Shown here piece after piece: positions 17,810 through 28,301 of a DNA stretch of 64,000 nt. Below the pieces are notes generated by a model. That model did no database searches, was not told the origin of the DNA, and saw nothing but the letters and a program-made list of their open reading frames with translations. A program made the translations under genes and the position numbers. Numbering within the stretch: the first letter of the stretch is position 1; each line of letters begins with the position of its first letter. Source of the DNA: Saccharothrix obliqua (GTDB taxonomy: Bacteria; Actinomycetota; Actinomycetes; Mycobacteriales; Pseudonocardiaceae); contig NZ_JAHXGQ010000007.1 of the NCBI RefSeq assembly GCF_019375475.1, positions 124,001 to 188,000 on the forward strand, in the 5' to 3' direction.

Positions 17810-20800
17810 TACCCCCTCCTCATCGCCCGGCGAAGCATCGACACACCCACCGCCCCCTGGGGAATCGACACACCACCGGCTCGCAAGATATCCGTGCAAT
17901 ATGTCACACAGTTGTTGTGCAGCTGATCGTAGCCACCAAGATCGGTACCGATTGTCGCCCTCTGCGCTTTCCATGCGCCGGCCGCGTCCGGCAAGTCGAA
18001 AGTACGACCGACGGTTCGCGGCCCGAGATCATCGACGCTAGCGAGCGCGCCCGTAGTGGGCAGGCCGGAGTAATCACCTGGTCCGGAGGGGACTCCCGAT
18101 ATGAACTGCTCGGTCGTTCGCGAGCGACCGTCAGCCAGGTCAACCCGGATAATCGCGTGCCCACTGGCCCCTTGTTGCGGGTCGAAGAAAATCGTGGCGG
18201 TACCTCCGCAGTTGTGCACCAGGAACGGGACGGTTCCGGCGAGCACATAGTACGTGTGGACGCCCTCGACGGTCAGGTTGTAGACCGGCTCGAAGCGGGT
18301 TTCCCGCTGGACGCCCGAGACCACGGGCGACGTGCCGTCGGGTGACGTCAGCCGCTGCCCCACCGCCAGCTCACCGATGTCGACGAACCGACCCTCGGCA
18401 TCCACCCACACCGGGTGCCAGGAGGTGGCGTCGACCGTACCGCCGGCACCGCCCTCACCGGTGACGGTCAGCTCGGTCATGTCGCCTTCGTCGTCGTGGA
18501 CGATGGTGGCGACGACCGCGCGCTCCGTGGTCTCCTTGGTGACCGGGTCGGTGGCTTTGACCCTGTCCCCGAGCTCGACCTCGGATATCGGCTTGGTCGA
18601 CCCGTCGGCCATCACCACCTGCGTGCCCGCGACGAAGCTGTGCTTGCCCGGCACGCAGCCCGACCCGGCGGCGATGAGCTTCTGGAACTTCTCGGTGACG
18701 GCCTTCGCCGCGTTCTCCGCGATGCCCTGCACCCGGCGCAGGACGCCCCACGCCTTGTCCACGATGCTCGCCAGCCGGCTGACGGCCTTGATGGCGTTGA
18801 CACCGGCCTCGACGATCTTGAGCGCCTTGCCCCACGGCACGAGGCCGGTCACCACGCCGAAGCAGCCCCAGATGTCGCCCTTGGTGAAGCAGTCGACGAT
18901 GTCGTTCCACCCGGAGATGTCCTTGATGACCTCCCAGGCGACTTCCTTGATCACGTCCCACTTGGTCTTGTGGGCGTCGCTCAGCGCCTTCTCGTACTCC
19001 TCCTGGCTGATGCCCTCGTCCTGGAGCATCCGCTGGGTCGCCGCGACGGTTTCCCGCTTCTGCTGCTGGACGACGCGTTCCCGCCACGAGTAGTAGGCGT
19101 GCTCCCGCTCCCACGCCGCGCGGTCGCCGCCGTGGATGCCCGGCCGGTACCCACCGCACAGCACGCCGTCCGGGCCGCAGTTGCGCAGCAGACCGGTCGG
19201 GTCGCTGAACGTCACCGGGCTGTTGTTGGCGTAGGCGTAGCCGTTGAGCTGCTGCGGGTCGTTGTTGTCGACCACGGGGTCCGCGGACAGGAAACGGCCG
19301 GATGCCGGGTCGTACAGCCGGGCGCCGACGTTGGTCAGGCCGGACTCGTCGTTGCGCCCACCGACGAAGCCGAGCTTGTCCGGCCACGGCGAAGCGTCGC
19401 CCCGCGGTGCGCCGTAAGGCGTTTGCCGACGCTGCGCGAACTCCATGGTGTTCTGCGTGATCGCGTACTGGTTCGTGCCCTGGTGGTCACCGGCCAGCCA
19501 CTTCAGACCCGCGATGCTGTTGCGCACCGCGACGACCTGCTCGCCGTGCGAGTACCAACGCGTCCACGACGGCTTCGTGGTGCCCGTCTCCAGCCGGATC
19601 TCCTGGCCGAACGCGTACACCGTCGTCGCGGACGGCTCACGGCTGATCAAGCGGTTGCCGTCGGCGTCGTAGAGGTACTTCGACTCCTTGCCGTCCGGCT
19701 CGATGATCTTCGAGATGCGCCCTTCGGCGTCGTACTCCAGCTTCTGCTCGTCACCACCGATCTTGCGGCTCGTCGTGCGCCCCGTCGGGTCGTACGCGAA
19801 CGTGTCGAGCGACGTGCCGTTGGGACCGGCCGTGGTCACGGACAGCGCCGTGTGCGGCTGTGCCGCGCCGGCGGCCGGGTAGGCCGTCGTGCGGACGGTG
19901 TCGCCGGCCGCCGCGTGCTGGGTCTCGGTCAGCCGGTTGCCGGTCTTGTCGAACGTCCACGAGTGCCAGTAGGGCGCCGGTCCCCCCAGGGCCGCGGTCG
20001 ACTTCGCCGCACCGCAATCCGCGGAGGACGGCGTCCACGCGTCGGTCATCCGCCGGAGGTGGTCGTAGGCGAAGCACTGGATGTCGGCGGGCCGCCCGTC
20101 GGGGGTGTCCGCGATCTTGAGGATGTTCCCGGCGGCGTCGTAGGTGTAGTTGCGGTCCGACAGCACCGAGCCGGTGGAGGTTTCCCGAGCCACGATGTTG
20201 CGCTCGAGGCGACGCGTGCCGATCGCGTAGGTGTTCGTCACCGAGACGTTCTTCTCGACGTTGCCGTCGGTGCGCCCGTTCACCCATTGCAGCGTCTCGC
20301 CGAAGCTGGAGTAGGTCGTCTGCGAGACGTAGGTCGCCAGGTTCGAGTTCGTGACCTCGAGCAGGCCGTTCGCGGTGTTGTAGTAGGAGCCGATGAACTC
20401 CATCCCGTAGATCTGGGTGCTGCCCGAGTTGGCCGCGAGGTAGGTCAAACCGCTCTGCTTGCCCGTGCTGGTGTAGTCGTACTCGACCTGGTAGGTCGCG
20501 CCGAGGGCGCCTTCGGTCGCCGTCGGGACGACGATCCGCGCACCGGTCGGTCGACCCGCCGCGTCGTAGCCGACCACGGAACGCGTGTAGGTGCCTCCGT
20601 TGTCGAACCGCCGGGACGCCCTCAACAAACCGAGCCCGCCGCCGGGTGCGGTGTCGTACTCCCACTCCGCCAACTTGGTGCCGGCAGTGGAACCCTGGTA
20701 CCTGCCGACGACACGGCCGAGCTTGTCGTACGTGTTCACGATTGTTCGGCCCTGCGCATCGGTGGTCGACAGCACTTGACCCGCTACGTCGTACGTCGAC

Positions 20801-23800
20801 GTGCTGTGCCCCGCATCAGGGTCGTCCGTGGCCACGACTCGACCACGCAGGTCGTAGCTGTAACGCCACACGTTCCCGGCCGGGTCGGTGAGGGTCGTCA
20901 GCAGGCCGGCGTTGTCGTAGGCGTAGCTCGTGGTGTCGTACGCGCTACCCAAACCGTTGGTGTACTGCCGCTTCTCCAGCGTGCGCCCCTGCGCGTCGTT
21001 GACGATCGTCGTCGCCGGCGCACCTCGTGGCGGCGTGGTGTGGACGCGGTCGCCGCCGTACCTCGTGGTGGTCCGCCACTGCTCGACGCCGAGCTTGTAG
21101 AAGACGGCCGCGGTCGGGCGTTCCATCCCGTCGTACTCGGTGCGGGTCTGGCCGGGGATCTGCGCGTCCAGCGACGCCGCGAGTTCGCCGCCGGCCGCCG
21201 CGGAGTTCCAGTGCGTGCCGTTCGTCTTGTACGGCAGGCCGCGCGAGTCGTAGAAGGTGTCCGATACCTGACGCCCGCCGTCGGCGCCCGGCGCGGGCAC
21301 CTGTGTCTGCCGTTGTCGGAACAGGCCGTCGTAAAGCGTGTACCCGGCCAGGTAGTTGCCGTTGTCCTGGCGCTGCTTCGTCACCACGACGACCGGCTTG
21401 TTGGTGTTGTAGTGGTACTCGAACAACGCGTCCGCCGACTTGGTCGCCTTGTCCCTGCCGGGGAGCCAGGCTGCGGTCATGCGCCCCAGCGCGTCGAAGG
21501 ACAGGTCCGATCGGCGGTTGTTCGGGTCCACCGATGCGGTGGAGGCGCCCCACGCCGGCTCGATGAACGACTTGCTGACGTGGCCGAGCGGGTTGGTGCT
21601 CGTGAGCTGCGTGAGCGGCCCCGTCTCCGGCGTGTACGCGGTGGTGGTCTTCTCGCCGCGCGCGTCGGTGACTTCCAGCGGTCGGCCGTACGCGTCATAC
21701 GTCGAGGTGGACGCCGTCACCCAGCTCTGGCCCGACGCGTCCCACTTGTCCAGGGCCTCGGCCTTGGTGATGAGCCCCTTCGTCGGCGCGACACCGTGTG
21801 CTTGGCCGTCGTAGTAGGAACGCGCCAGCGACTGGATGGTGGAGGCCGAAGCGGTCACGGCGCACGTGCCGACAACGGTTTCAACCGTCGACGCCGCGCC
21901 CAGGATCCATGCCGTCTCGTTGCGCGCGTAGGTCGTCCGGGTGCAGGTCTCGTCACCCGTGACGGCTAAGTCGCCGTGGTCCTCCACGCGGACGGCGATG
22001 CCTTCGGCGTTGAACTGCTTGTCGACCCTGGTCCGCCGCCACGTCCCGTTCTCCAGCAGCGTCCGGCCGCGCACCGACGCGTCGCCGTTGACGAAGGCTT
22101 TGTTGCCCAGGGCGTCCGTCGCCGTCGGTTGGTCGGGGAGGTACGGGTCGTGCACCGAAGCCGAAGCCAGCGCGCCGTTGTTGTACTGACGCGTCTCCCG
22201 GACGTAACCGCGGAGCCGGTCGACGTCCCGGACGGGCTCGCCCTCACTGGTGTGGATCCACGCTTCGCGCGTGCCGGATGGCAGCTTGTCGCCGTCCATG
22301 CCCCGGCCGTACACGGTTTCGGTGACCGTCTGCGGCCCAGCCTCCCCGTCACCCTTCTTCGTCCGGACGACGCCGTAGCCGCGCCACTGCGACCAAGTCC
22401 GGCGCTCTGGATCGGCGAAGTCGGCTTCGTCGAAGTGCCACGCCGGGTCGCCCAGGTACTCGTACGCGGTCGGGATGCGGGTGGAAGCACCCGTGACGTC
22501 GGTGTCCACGACACCGAGCACGACGTACTTGTGGAACCACTCGAACCGGGGCTGGAGCGCGCCGTCCGGCGTCCACCACGTCGGGAAGCAGCGGAAGGCG
22601 TTCGACTCGGGCGCGGTCGGCATCCGCGAGCCCGGCACGCAGTCGGCCTCGCTGTAGTTGACCTCGGTCTCGCCACCGGCCTCGTTCGTGATCTTGTGCA
22701 GCCGGTGTCGCGTCAACGCCCGGTAGTTGACGCTGGTGTCGACCCGGTTCGCCTTGGCGGTGTACGCGAACTTCGTCGGGGGCAACGCGATCGAACCGCC
22801 GACGAGTCCGGTGTGGACGACGGACTCCAGGTTCAGCGACGGCGCGAGACCATCACCCGTCGCGAGGAACTGGTGGTTGAGCGTCCACGAGTCCACGGCC
22901 TTGACGGACGACGCGCCGGTGGCGACGTAGGTGACGACCTTGGTCAGCTTCTTGCGGGTGAAGTGCGAAGGGGTGAGGCGGTTGGTGCACTGCTCGCCGG
23001 AGCCGCAGACCTGGTCGAACGGCACGTCCGGCCACGACCCGGCCGTCGAGGCGTTCAGCTGGCCGGGGTCGCACGTCACCGCACCACTGGGAACGCACCG
23101 CTCGGCGGTCTCGAACACCACCTTGGCGCCGGGATGCGCGAAGACCGCGCCTTCGCGCAGCCCGTACTCCACCCGGTCCAGCCAACCGCCCCGCACGTAC
23201 GGCGTGCCCTTCGCGGGGTCGGCGTTGCGGCCGTAGTGGTTGAACTCGCGGTTGTAGTAGTAAGTCGTGACGTTGCCGCGCGTGTCGACCGAGTAGTCGA
23301 GGTTCCACCGGTACGCCTGCTGGCACCACGACGCGTCGAACGTCCCGGCGTTGCACGGCTCACCGGAGTTGTTGCCGTACACGGGAACGGTCCACGCCGA
23401 CTGGGTCTCCGGCTTGCCCTCGGTCCAGCCGGGCAGGCGGTTGAGCCCCAGGAAATACTGGGTCCCGTCGATCGTGGTGACCTTCCAGTGCTCACCGTCG
23501 TCGTCACCGTTGGCCGCACCGGTCAGCCGCTCGACCCGCGCGCCGTCGTCGTTCTGCACCCGGTACGTCCGTGTGCCCGGGATGTTGACGAGCTTGCCGG
23601 AGACGCCGGCCAGGCTGACCGTCGCGTTGTCCGTGGCCCAGCACTGGTCCCCGGTCTTCGTCTGGCCGTTGTTCCCACCGAGGTCGAGTCCGCAGGGCTT
23701 GTACTGCCGCTCGATGAAGCCGCCCGGGGAGATGTCCCAGCCGTCACCGGCCCAGGACGCCTGGTTGTTGGTCGCCGAGGTGCGCCCGTCCAGGCTCTGC

Positions 23801-24660
23801 GCCGAGTAGCCGAGCGACACGGACGGGGCTCCGCCACCGATCGCCGGCGGCACGCGCATCGGGTACCCGTAGGTGAAATCGCCCGACGAGCCGCCCGCCG
23901 ACCACGACCCGGCCGGTGCGAGGGAGGTCGCGCCGTAGGTGCCGACGTCGCTGCCGACCGAGGCCACCGCGGCGAGCACCGCCGGCTCGGCCGGGCGCAG
24001 CGTCACCACGCCCGACAGGGACTTCGCCCTGGTGTCGTTCCCCGCGCCCGCCACCGGGGTCTCCACCCGGCACTCCGGCTTGTCCGGCGTGGTCACCGCG
24101 CACGCCGGGAGTCCGACGAGCCTCAGCCGCGACCCGTAATCGCCGCCGATCCCCGTCAGGGTCCCGTAGTCGAACGTGACGCGAAGCGGTTTGTCCTGCG
24201 CTCCACCGGCGTCGGCGAGGCTGAACACCACCGCGCTGGACGAGACCTCGTCCCCGTGCACCTCGACCCGCACCTTGCCGGTCGCTTGCCGCGCGAGGGA
24301 CCGGTCCTCGGTGGCGAGGCCCACCGCGACCGGTGTCCCGGCCACCCGGAGCGGTGTGCCGGCGGCACGTGCGGCGGCCTGAGCCGCCGTGCCGCCCCTG
24401 CCGAGGTCCACCTCCCCCACGGCCGCCGCGGGCCGGGCCGTTCCCGCCGCTGTGGTCACCGCGGCGGGCGACGTGCCGTCGGGTGACCCGCTCGTGGTCA
24501 CCGGTGTCGTGGGAACCGATTCCTCCCGCTGCACCGCGGGTAATGACCATTCGCCCTCGTCGACGGCGTTGGCGACCGCCTGCGCGGTGGACATCGTCAA
24601 CACCGTGACGACCCCGATCGCGATCGCCTTCCGGACGGAGCTGCGCAAGGTTCTCATCAC
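17809..24660 (-). CDS. Secreted Rhs/YD-repeat polymorphic toxin with HINT domain and papain-like tip
   Basis: 2283 aa. It has a signal peptide (IAIGVVTVLTMSTAQAVANA), an SpvB-like N-terminal region and many YD repeats (YDALGR- and YDNAGLLT-type). The Rhs core ends near residue 1790 with the hallmark YDPASGRFLSADP and the NGYAYANNSPVTFSDPTG stretch. A helical pre-toxin linker follows. A HINT domain runs from about 2001 (CVPGKHSFVAGTQVVMADG) to VPFLVHNC near 2150 and should release the tip by self-cleavage. The last 133 residues hold GHAIIRV (His about 2167) and HNNCVTYCTDIL (Cys about 2250). His before Cys in this context resembles permuted papain-like/LRAT-type enzymes (inference). The start could also be the ATG at 24657. 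Confidence 0.92.
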   Translation of the reverse strand: MMRTLRSSVRKAIAIGVVTVLTMSTAQAVANAVDEGEWSLPAVQREESVPTTPVTTSGSPDGTSPAAVTTAAGTARPAAAVGEVDLGRGGTAAQAAARAAGTPLRVAGTPVAVGLATEDRSLARQATGKVRVEVHGDEVSSSAVVFSLADAGGAQDKPLRVTFDYGTLTGIGGDYGSRLRLVGLPACAVTTPDKPECRVETPVAGAGNDTRAKSLSGVVTLRPAEPAVLAAVASVGSDVGTYGATSLAPAGSWSAGGSSGDFTYGYPMRVPPAIGGGAPSVSLGYSAQSLDGRTSATNNQASWAGDGWDISPGGFIERQYKPCGLDLGGNNGQTKTGDQCWATDNATVSLAGVSGKLVNIPGTRTYRVQNDDGARVERLTGAANGDDDGEHWKVTTIDGTQYFLGLNRLPGWTEGKPETQSAWTVPVYGNNSGEPCNAGTFDASWCQQAYRWNLDYSVDTRGNVTTYYYNREFNHYGRNADPAKGTPYVRGGWLDRVEYGLREGAVFAHPGAKVVFETAERCVPSGAVTCDPGQLNASTAGSWPDVPFDQVCGSGEQCTNRLTPSHFTRKKLTKVVTYVATGASSVKAVDSWTLNHQFLATGDGLAPSLNLESVVHTGLVGGSIALPPTKFAYTAKANRVDTSVNYRALTRHRLHKITNEAGGETEVNYSEADCVPGSRMPTAPESNAFRCFPTWWTPDGALQPRFEWFHKYVVLGVVDTDVTGASTRIPTAYEYLGDPAWHFDEADFADPERRTWSQWRGYGVVRTKKGDGEAGPQTVTETVYGRGMDGDKLPSGTREAWIHTSEGEPVRDVDRLRGYVRETRQYNNGALASASVHDPYLPDQPTATDALGNKAFVNGDASVRGRTLLENGTWRRTRVDKQFNAEGIAVRVEDHGDLAVTGDETCTRTTYARNETAWILGAASTVETVVGTCAVTASASTIQSLARSYYDGQAHGVAPTKGLITKAEALDKWDASGQSWVTASTSTYDAYGRPLEVTDARGEKTTTAYTPETGPLTQLTSTNPLGHVSKSFIEPAWGASTASVDPNNRRSDLSFDALGRMTAAWLPGRDKATKSADALFEYHYNTNKPVVVVTKQRQDNGNYLAGYTLYDGLFRQRQTQVPAPGADGGRQVSDTFYDSRGLPYKTNGTHWNSAAAGGELAASLDAQIPGQTRTEYDGMERPTAAVFYKLGVEQWRTTTRYGGDRVHTTPPRGAPATTIVNDAQGRTLEKRQYTNGLGSAYDTTSYAYDNAGLLTTLTDPAGNVWRYSYDLRGRVVATDDPDAGHSTSTYDVAGQVLSTTDAQGRTIVNTYDKLGRVVGRYQGSTAGTKLAEWEYDTAPGGGLGLLRASRRFDNGGTYTRSVVGYDAAGRPTGARIVVPTATEGALGATYQVEYDYTSTGKQSGLTYLAANSGSTQIYGMEFIGSYYNTANGLLEVTNSNLATYVSQTTYSSFGETLQWVNGRTDGNVEKNVSVTNTYAIGTRRLERNIVARETSTGSVLSDRNYTYDAAGNILKIADTPDGRPADIQCFAYDHLRRMTDAWTPSSADCGAAKSTAALGGPAPYWHSWTFDKTGNRLTETQHAAAGDTVRTTAYPAAGAAQPHTALSVTTAGPNGTSLDTFAYDPTGRTTSRKIGGDEQKLEYDAEGRISKIIEPDGKESKYLYDADGNRLISREPSATTVYAFGQEIRLETGTTKPSWTRWYSHGEQVVAVRNSIAGLKWLAGDHQGTNQYAITQNTMEFAQRRQTPYGAPRGDASPWPDKLGFVGGRNDESGLTNVGARLYDPASGRFLSADPVVDNNDPQQLNGYAYANNSPVTFSDPTGLLRNCGPDGVLCGGYRPGIHGGDRAAWEREHAYYSWRERVVQQQKRETVAATQRMLQDEGISQEEYEKALSDAHKTKWDVIKEVAWEVIKDISGWNDIVDCFTKGDIWGCFGVVTGLVPWGKALKIVEAGVNAIKAVSRLASIVDKAWGVLRRVQGIAENAAKAVTEKFQKLIAAGSGCVPGKHSFVAGTQVVMADGSTKPISEVELGDRVKATDPVTKETTERAVVATIVHDDEGDMTELTVTGEGGAGGTVDATSWHPVWVDAEGRFVDIGELAVGQRLTSPDGTSPVVSGVQRETRFEPVYNLTVEGVHTYYVLAGTVPFLVHNCGGTATIFFDPQQGASGHAIIRVDLADGRSRTTEQFISGVPSGPGDYSGLPTTGALASVDDLGPRTVGRTFDLPDAAGAWKAQRATIGTDLGGYDQLHNNCVTYCTDILRAGGVSIPQGAVGVSMLRRAMRRG

Positions 24661-24696
24661 AAGGCTCTCTCGTGTCAGGTCCGAGCCGGATGGGGG

Positions 24697-27600
24697 TCAG
24701 TTGTGCCGCGTGGTCAGTTGGATGCTCTGCACCTCGTGCGTGCTCAGAACGCCGGAGTACACCCGTGCGTCGTCGATGTCCCCGCGCCAGAGGTCGGACT
24801 TGTTGCCGGACCAGATGCCCCGCCCCAACCAGAGCGGGCCGTTGCCGTTCCAGGTGTACATCCCCTGGCCGCTGGAACCGGTGCCCATGAAGTTCACGGT
24901 CTGCCGCACCCCGTTGACGTACAGGGCGATCCGGCCCGCGACGGCGTCGTAGGTGCCGACGAGGTGGACCCACTTCCCGGCTTCGACCTCGTTGTCCGAC
25001 AACGCGACACCGAAACCGCCGTGATCGGGGAACCGGTTCACCAGGAAGCCCCACTGCCGGTTCTCCGGTCGGTACTGGATCATGAAGGGTGAGTAGCCGG
25101 TGTCGCCGAAGCCCACCGCGGACCGCGCGAGTGCGTCCGCGGCCTCAAGTCGCACCCATGCCGAGACGGAGTACGAGCGGTCCGTGCGGAGCAAGGCGGG
25201 TCGCGGCGCGGTGACCTCCCTGGTGACCGGGCCGGTGAAGTTCAGCCACTTGTCCTCGCCACCCCACTGCTGGTCGGGGCGCTCGGGTGTGACCGGTGTG
25301 CCCGCCCACGTGACACCGGGTGCGATCGTGGCCTGCTGCCCGGAGACCTGTTCCAGCGTCGTGGCGCCGGACATCTCGTCCAGCGCGAGGCGCGCGCGCA
25401 GCACGGTTTCGTTCGCCTGCGTCGCGGCTTCCCCCGCGCTCAACGCGCGGTCCCAGACCCGGACGCCGTCGATCGAGCCCGGGAAGTAGCCCTCGCGGTT
25501 GCCGCCCCACTTGCCCGCGCCGACCACGAGGCTGCCCGTCGACTGCCACATCGGCATGGTGAGGGTGCCCTCGGGCTTGCCGTTCACGTAGAGCGCCACC
25601 TTGGAGCTGTCGGGCTCGTAGGTGCTCAGCAGGTGCGTCCACACCCCGGCCGCGGGTGGCGAGGCCGATGGCGCCCGGAAGACGTCGGCGGGCACGGTGT
25701 CGCCCGTGCTCGCACTCATGGTCCAGCGGTCGACGTCCTTGCTGTACTGGAGGAAGAACGGGCTGTTGTGGGTTCCGTCCTGGCTGAGCACCGTGTGGTA
25801 GGTGTCGGTGCGGTCGAGCTTCACCCACGCGGACACCGTGAATGCGCGCGACGTGTCCAGCACCGCGGCCGACGACTTCGCGAAGCCGGTGGAGCCGTTG
25901 AGCGACAGCGCGTTGCCGTCGTACCCCGACGCGAACGAGGCACCGCTCTGGAGCGTCAGCTCCCGCCCTCCACCGGAGGCGTCCGTCGCCGTGCTGCCCG
26001 ACGACTCGTTGAACGGCCAGGAGGCCAGTGGCACCGCGGGCTCCGCCACCTCGAAGACGTACACCGCGTTGGCGGCCGAGCGGTTCCCGGCTCGGTCGAA
26101 CGCCGACACGTACAGGACGTTGATCCCCGCCTTGACCGGCGTGATCGCCAACGACACCGTTCCGTCGCCGTCGGCAGCCACGTCCTCCATGCGGGTGGTC
26201 GCGGTGTCGTTGTTCAGGGACCAGCCGTACTTCCGCACGTCCATCGTGCCGTTCGGGCCGGTGTTCCCGTTGGTGCGGAACGTGAACGTGCCGGTCTGCC
26301 CCACCGTGCCGTGCACGCCGGAAGCCGGGTAGTCCTCGGACGACACCGCGGGCGTGTTCGGCTTCACCGTGTCGACCTCGAACTCGCAGTTCTCCGACCA
26401 CTTGCTCAGCTGGTAGTCGCCGCTCCACAGGTGCCAGGTGTGGACGCCGTCGTTGGCTATCCACCCGGCGGGCACCTTCGCCTCCGCGAAGTTCCCGGAC
26501 CCGATGTCGCCCACGTGGACCTCTTGACCGTTCCACGTGTAGTTGTCCTTCGGACCGACCATGATGCGGAACCCGGCGTCCAGCAGATGACCGTCGGGGT
26601 CGGACAGCCGGGCCCGCAGGCGTGGCGTCCTCGTCGTCACCAGGGTCCGTTGCGGTCCTACGCGGCAAGGCAGCGCGTCGTGCCCGTTCGGCCCCCAGCC
26701 CTCGATACCCATGTCCGTGGGCTGGTTCGGGTAGCTGTTGTAGCGAACCTCCAGGTACGGGTTGAGGTCGAACCTCCGCCATGAATCGTCCATGTCGTTC
26801 TCATCCATGGCTTGCAGCATGAAGTTCAACCACGACCACCCGTCGGCGGCTCCAGCCCGGACCGCGGTCGTCACGTCGAAGCCCGCGTTGCCGTCCTCGG
26901 GGCATTTCGCCGGGTTGTTCCGCACGTTGGTCTGGGCGAGCGGGTTCTCCCACCCCGCAAGGGGGCCAGGCTGGTAGTCCCACGTCGTGTAGGCGTCGAA
27001 CCAGCCGGCCAGCCACACACCCGTTGGCGAAGGCGCGCACGAGAAGGTGTTGACCACCCTGGTCTTGAGCACGGCACCGTGGATGAACCGGCCCAGCAGG
27101 GGCGCGGAGTTCATCTGGACGTAGGAGCGGGAGACGCCGTCCTCGTGCGCCTCGAGCGCGGAGGCGTTGAGCTTCCCGGCCTTCAGGTCGTTGAGATCGC
27201 CATCGGTCCGGTCGTAGTTCGGGACGAAGGGCCACGGGCTCTGCACCACGACGTGGTGCGTCTTACCGCAGTTGCCGCAGTGGTACTCGGGGTCCAGCGA
27301 CACCGGGTACGTCGTCGACGGGTCGTTCAGGAACGCCTGGTCCGGCACGACGGCGACCGCGTCCGGCGTCACCTCGACGTCCATCGCCGCCCGGCGGTCG
27401 CCGTCCCCGAACAGTCCGTCCGAACCGCCACCGGACGAGTCCCACATGTGCGCGGCGCCACCCACGAAAGCCGGCGCACCGGCCGCGTCCTTGACGATCA
27501 GCGAGCCGCTGTCGGCCGGACCCTCGTGCACCGTCACGTTCTCCGCGTGCGTCCGGAACGAGATCCGGTTCAGCGCGGGGTTCCCGGCCGCCTGCGGTGT

Positions 27601-28170
27601 CCTGACCACGAGCAGCTGGGAGAAGCCCTTCTGGTGTGCTTCGACCCTGAGGTCGACGTCCGGCAGCACGTCCGGGTACGTCAACGCGGCGCCGTCGACG
27701 ACCGGGACCGGCAGGTCGCTGTGCCAGCCCAGGCCGACCGACCGACCGCCCTGCGCGACCCGGGCCAACGCGTCGTCCGCCGACCCCGGCCCACCGCCGG
27801 AGAACGCCACGTCCACGGTCGACGCCTTCGGCCCGAACGACCCGTCCGCCCGGCGTTCCAGCGTCAGGTCGACCGGAACCCACTCGTCGCCCCGTTTCAC
27901 CCGCACCGGCAGCGTCGACTGCGACCACGTCAACGAGCCGTCGGGGTTGGCGTGCACCTCTTCGGTCTCCGAAGTCGCGGATTCGACGGCGACCGACTTG
28001 CCGCTCCGCGCCGCGAACCTCAACGCGGTGGCCTCGTTCGGAGCCGAATCCGGCACCTCCGCACCCATCGCCGGCGGGACGGCGACCACTCCCCCCGCTA
28101 CCGCGGTCAGTACCAGCCCTGAGACGAACGCGCGCAGGCCGAAGCCTCGCGCATGTCTGCGCGAACGCAT
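24697..28170 (-). CDS. Large secreted protein with two LamG/concanavalin-like domains, Rhs partner
   Basis: 1157 aa. It has a signal peptide (FVSGLVLTAVAGGVVAVPPA), a long N-terminal part containing a DNRLRE-like region with CGNCGKTHHV, an Ig-like segment around 600-700, and two LamG domains (about 715-905 and 925-1150). Both LamG copies share the SVSAWV.L, VHL..TYD and ALYVNG patterns. Such proteins are usually encoded just before Rhs/YD wall-associated proteins in actinomycetes and may bind glycans or present the toxin. GGGGGAATT precedes the ATG. The Rhs gene follows after only 36 nt, so they form one operon. Confidence 0.88.
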   Translation of the reverse strand: MRSRRHARGFGLRAFVSGLVLTAVAGGVVAVPPAMGAEVPDSAPNEATALRFAARSGKSVAVESATSETEEVHANPDGSLTWSQSTLPVRVKRGDEWVPVDLTLERRADGSFGPKASTVDVAFSGGGPGSADDALARVAQGGRSVGLGWHSDLPVPVVDGAALTYPDVLPDVDLRVEAHQKGFSQLLVVRTPQAAGNPALNRISFRTHAENVTVHEGPADSGSLIVKDAAGAPAFVGGAAHMWDSSGGGSDGLFGDGDRRAAMDVEVTPDAVAVVPDQAFLNDPSTTYPVSLDPEYHCGNCGKTHHVVVQSPWPFVPNYDRTDGDLNDLKAGKLNASALEAHEDGVSRSYVQMNSAPLLGRFIHGAVLKTRVVNTFSCAPSPTGVWLAGWFDAYTTWDYQPGPLAGWENPLAQTNVRNNPAKCPEDGNAGFDVTTAVRAGAADGWSWLNFMLQAMDENDMDDSWRRFDLNPYLEVRYNSYPNQPTDMGIEGWGPNGHDALPCRVGPQRTLVTTRTPRLRARLSDPDGHLLDAGFRIMVGPKDNYTWNGQEVHVGDIGSGNFAEAKVPAGWIANDGVHTWHLWSGDYQLSKWSENCEFEVDTVKPNTPAVSSEDYPASGVHGTVGQTGTFTFRTNGNTGPNGTMDVRKYGWSLNNDTATTRMEDVAADGDGTVSLAITPVKAGINVLYVSAFDRAGNRSAANAVYVFEVAEPAVPLASWPFNESSGSTATDASGGGRELTLQSGASFASGYDGNALSLNGSTGFAKSSAAVLDTSRAFTVSAWVKLDRTDTYHTVLSQDGTHNSPFFLQYSKDVDRWTMSASTGDTVPADVFRAPSASPPAAGVWTHLLSTYEPDSSKVALYVNGKPEGTLTMPMWQSTGSLVVGAGKWGGNREGYFPGSIDGVRVWDRALSAGEAATQANETVLRARLALDEMSGATTLEQVSGQQATIAPGVTWAGTPVTPERPDQQWGGEDKWLNFTGPVTREVTAPRPALLRTDRSYSVSAWVRLEAADALARSAVGFGDTGYSPFMIQYRPENRQWGFLVNRFPDHGGFGVALSDNEVEAGKWVHLVGTYDAVAGRIALYVNGVRQTVNFMGTGSSGQGMYTWNGNGPLWLGRGIWSGNKSDLWRGDIDDARVYSGVLSTHEVQSIQLTTRHN

Positions 28171-28301
28171 GGAATTCCCCCTGCACCGCGCGGTTCACGC
28201 GGCTCCGATCCCGGGCCCCGACCCGTGATCGATCATGGCTCGCGTTCGCCGGGCAGCACAAGACTTTGACTGTGCAAGTAGCCGTATGGATCAGCAGGCC
28301 G

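Noticed and set aside
18415-21969. 1184-codon plus-strand open frame
   Set aside because: It is antisense to the Rhs gene, Arg/Val/Gly-rich without domains; long antisense frames are expected in GC-rich coding DNA.
28171-28301. Inverted repeat GCACA...TGTGC upstream of the LamG gene as an operator
   Set aside because: Only 5-bp arms with a 10-nt spacer in a single copy; too weak to call.
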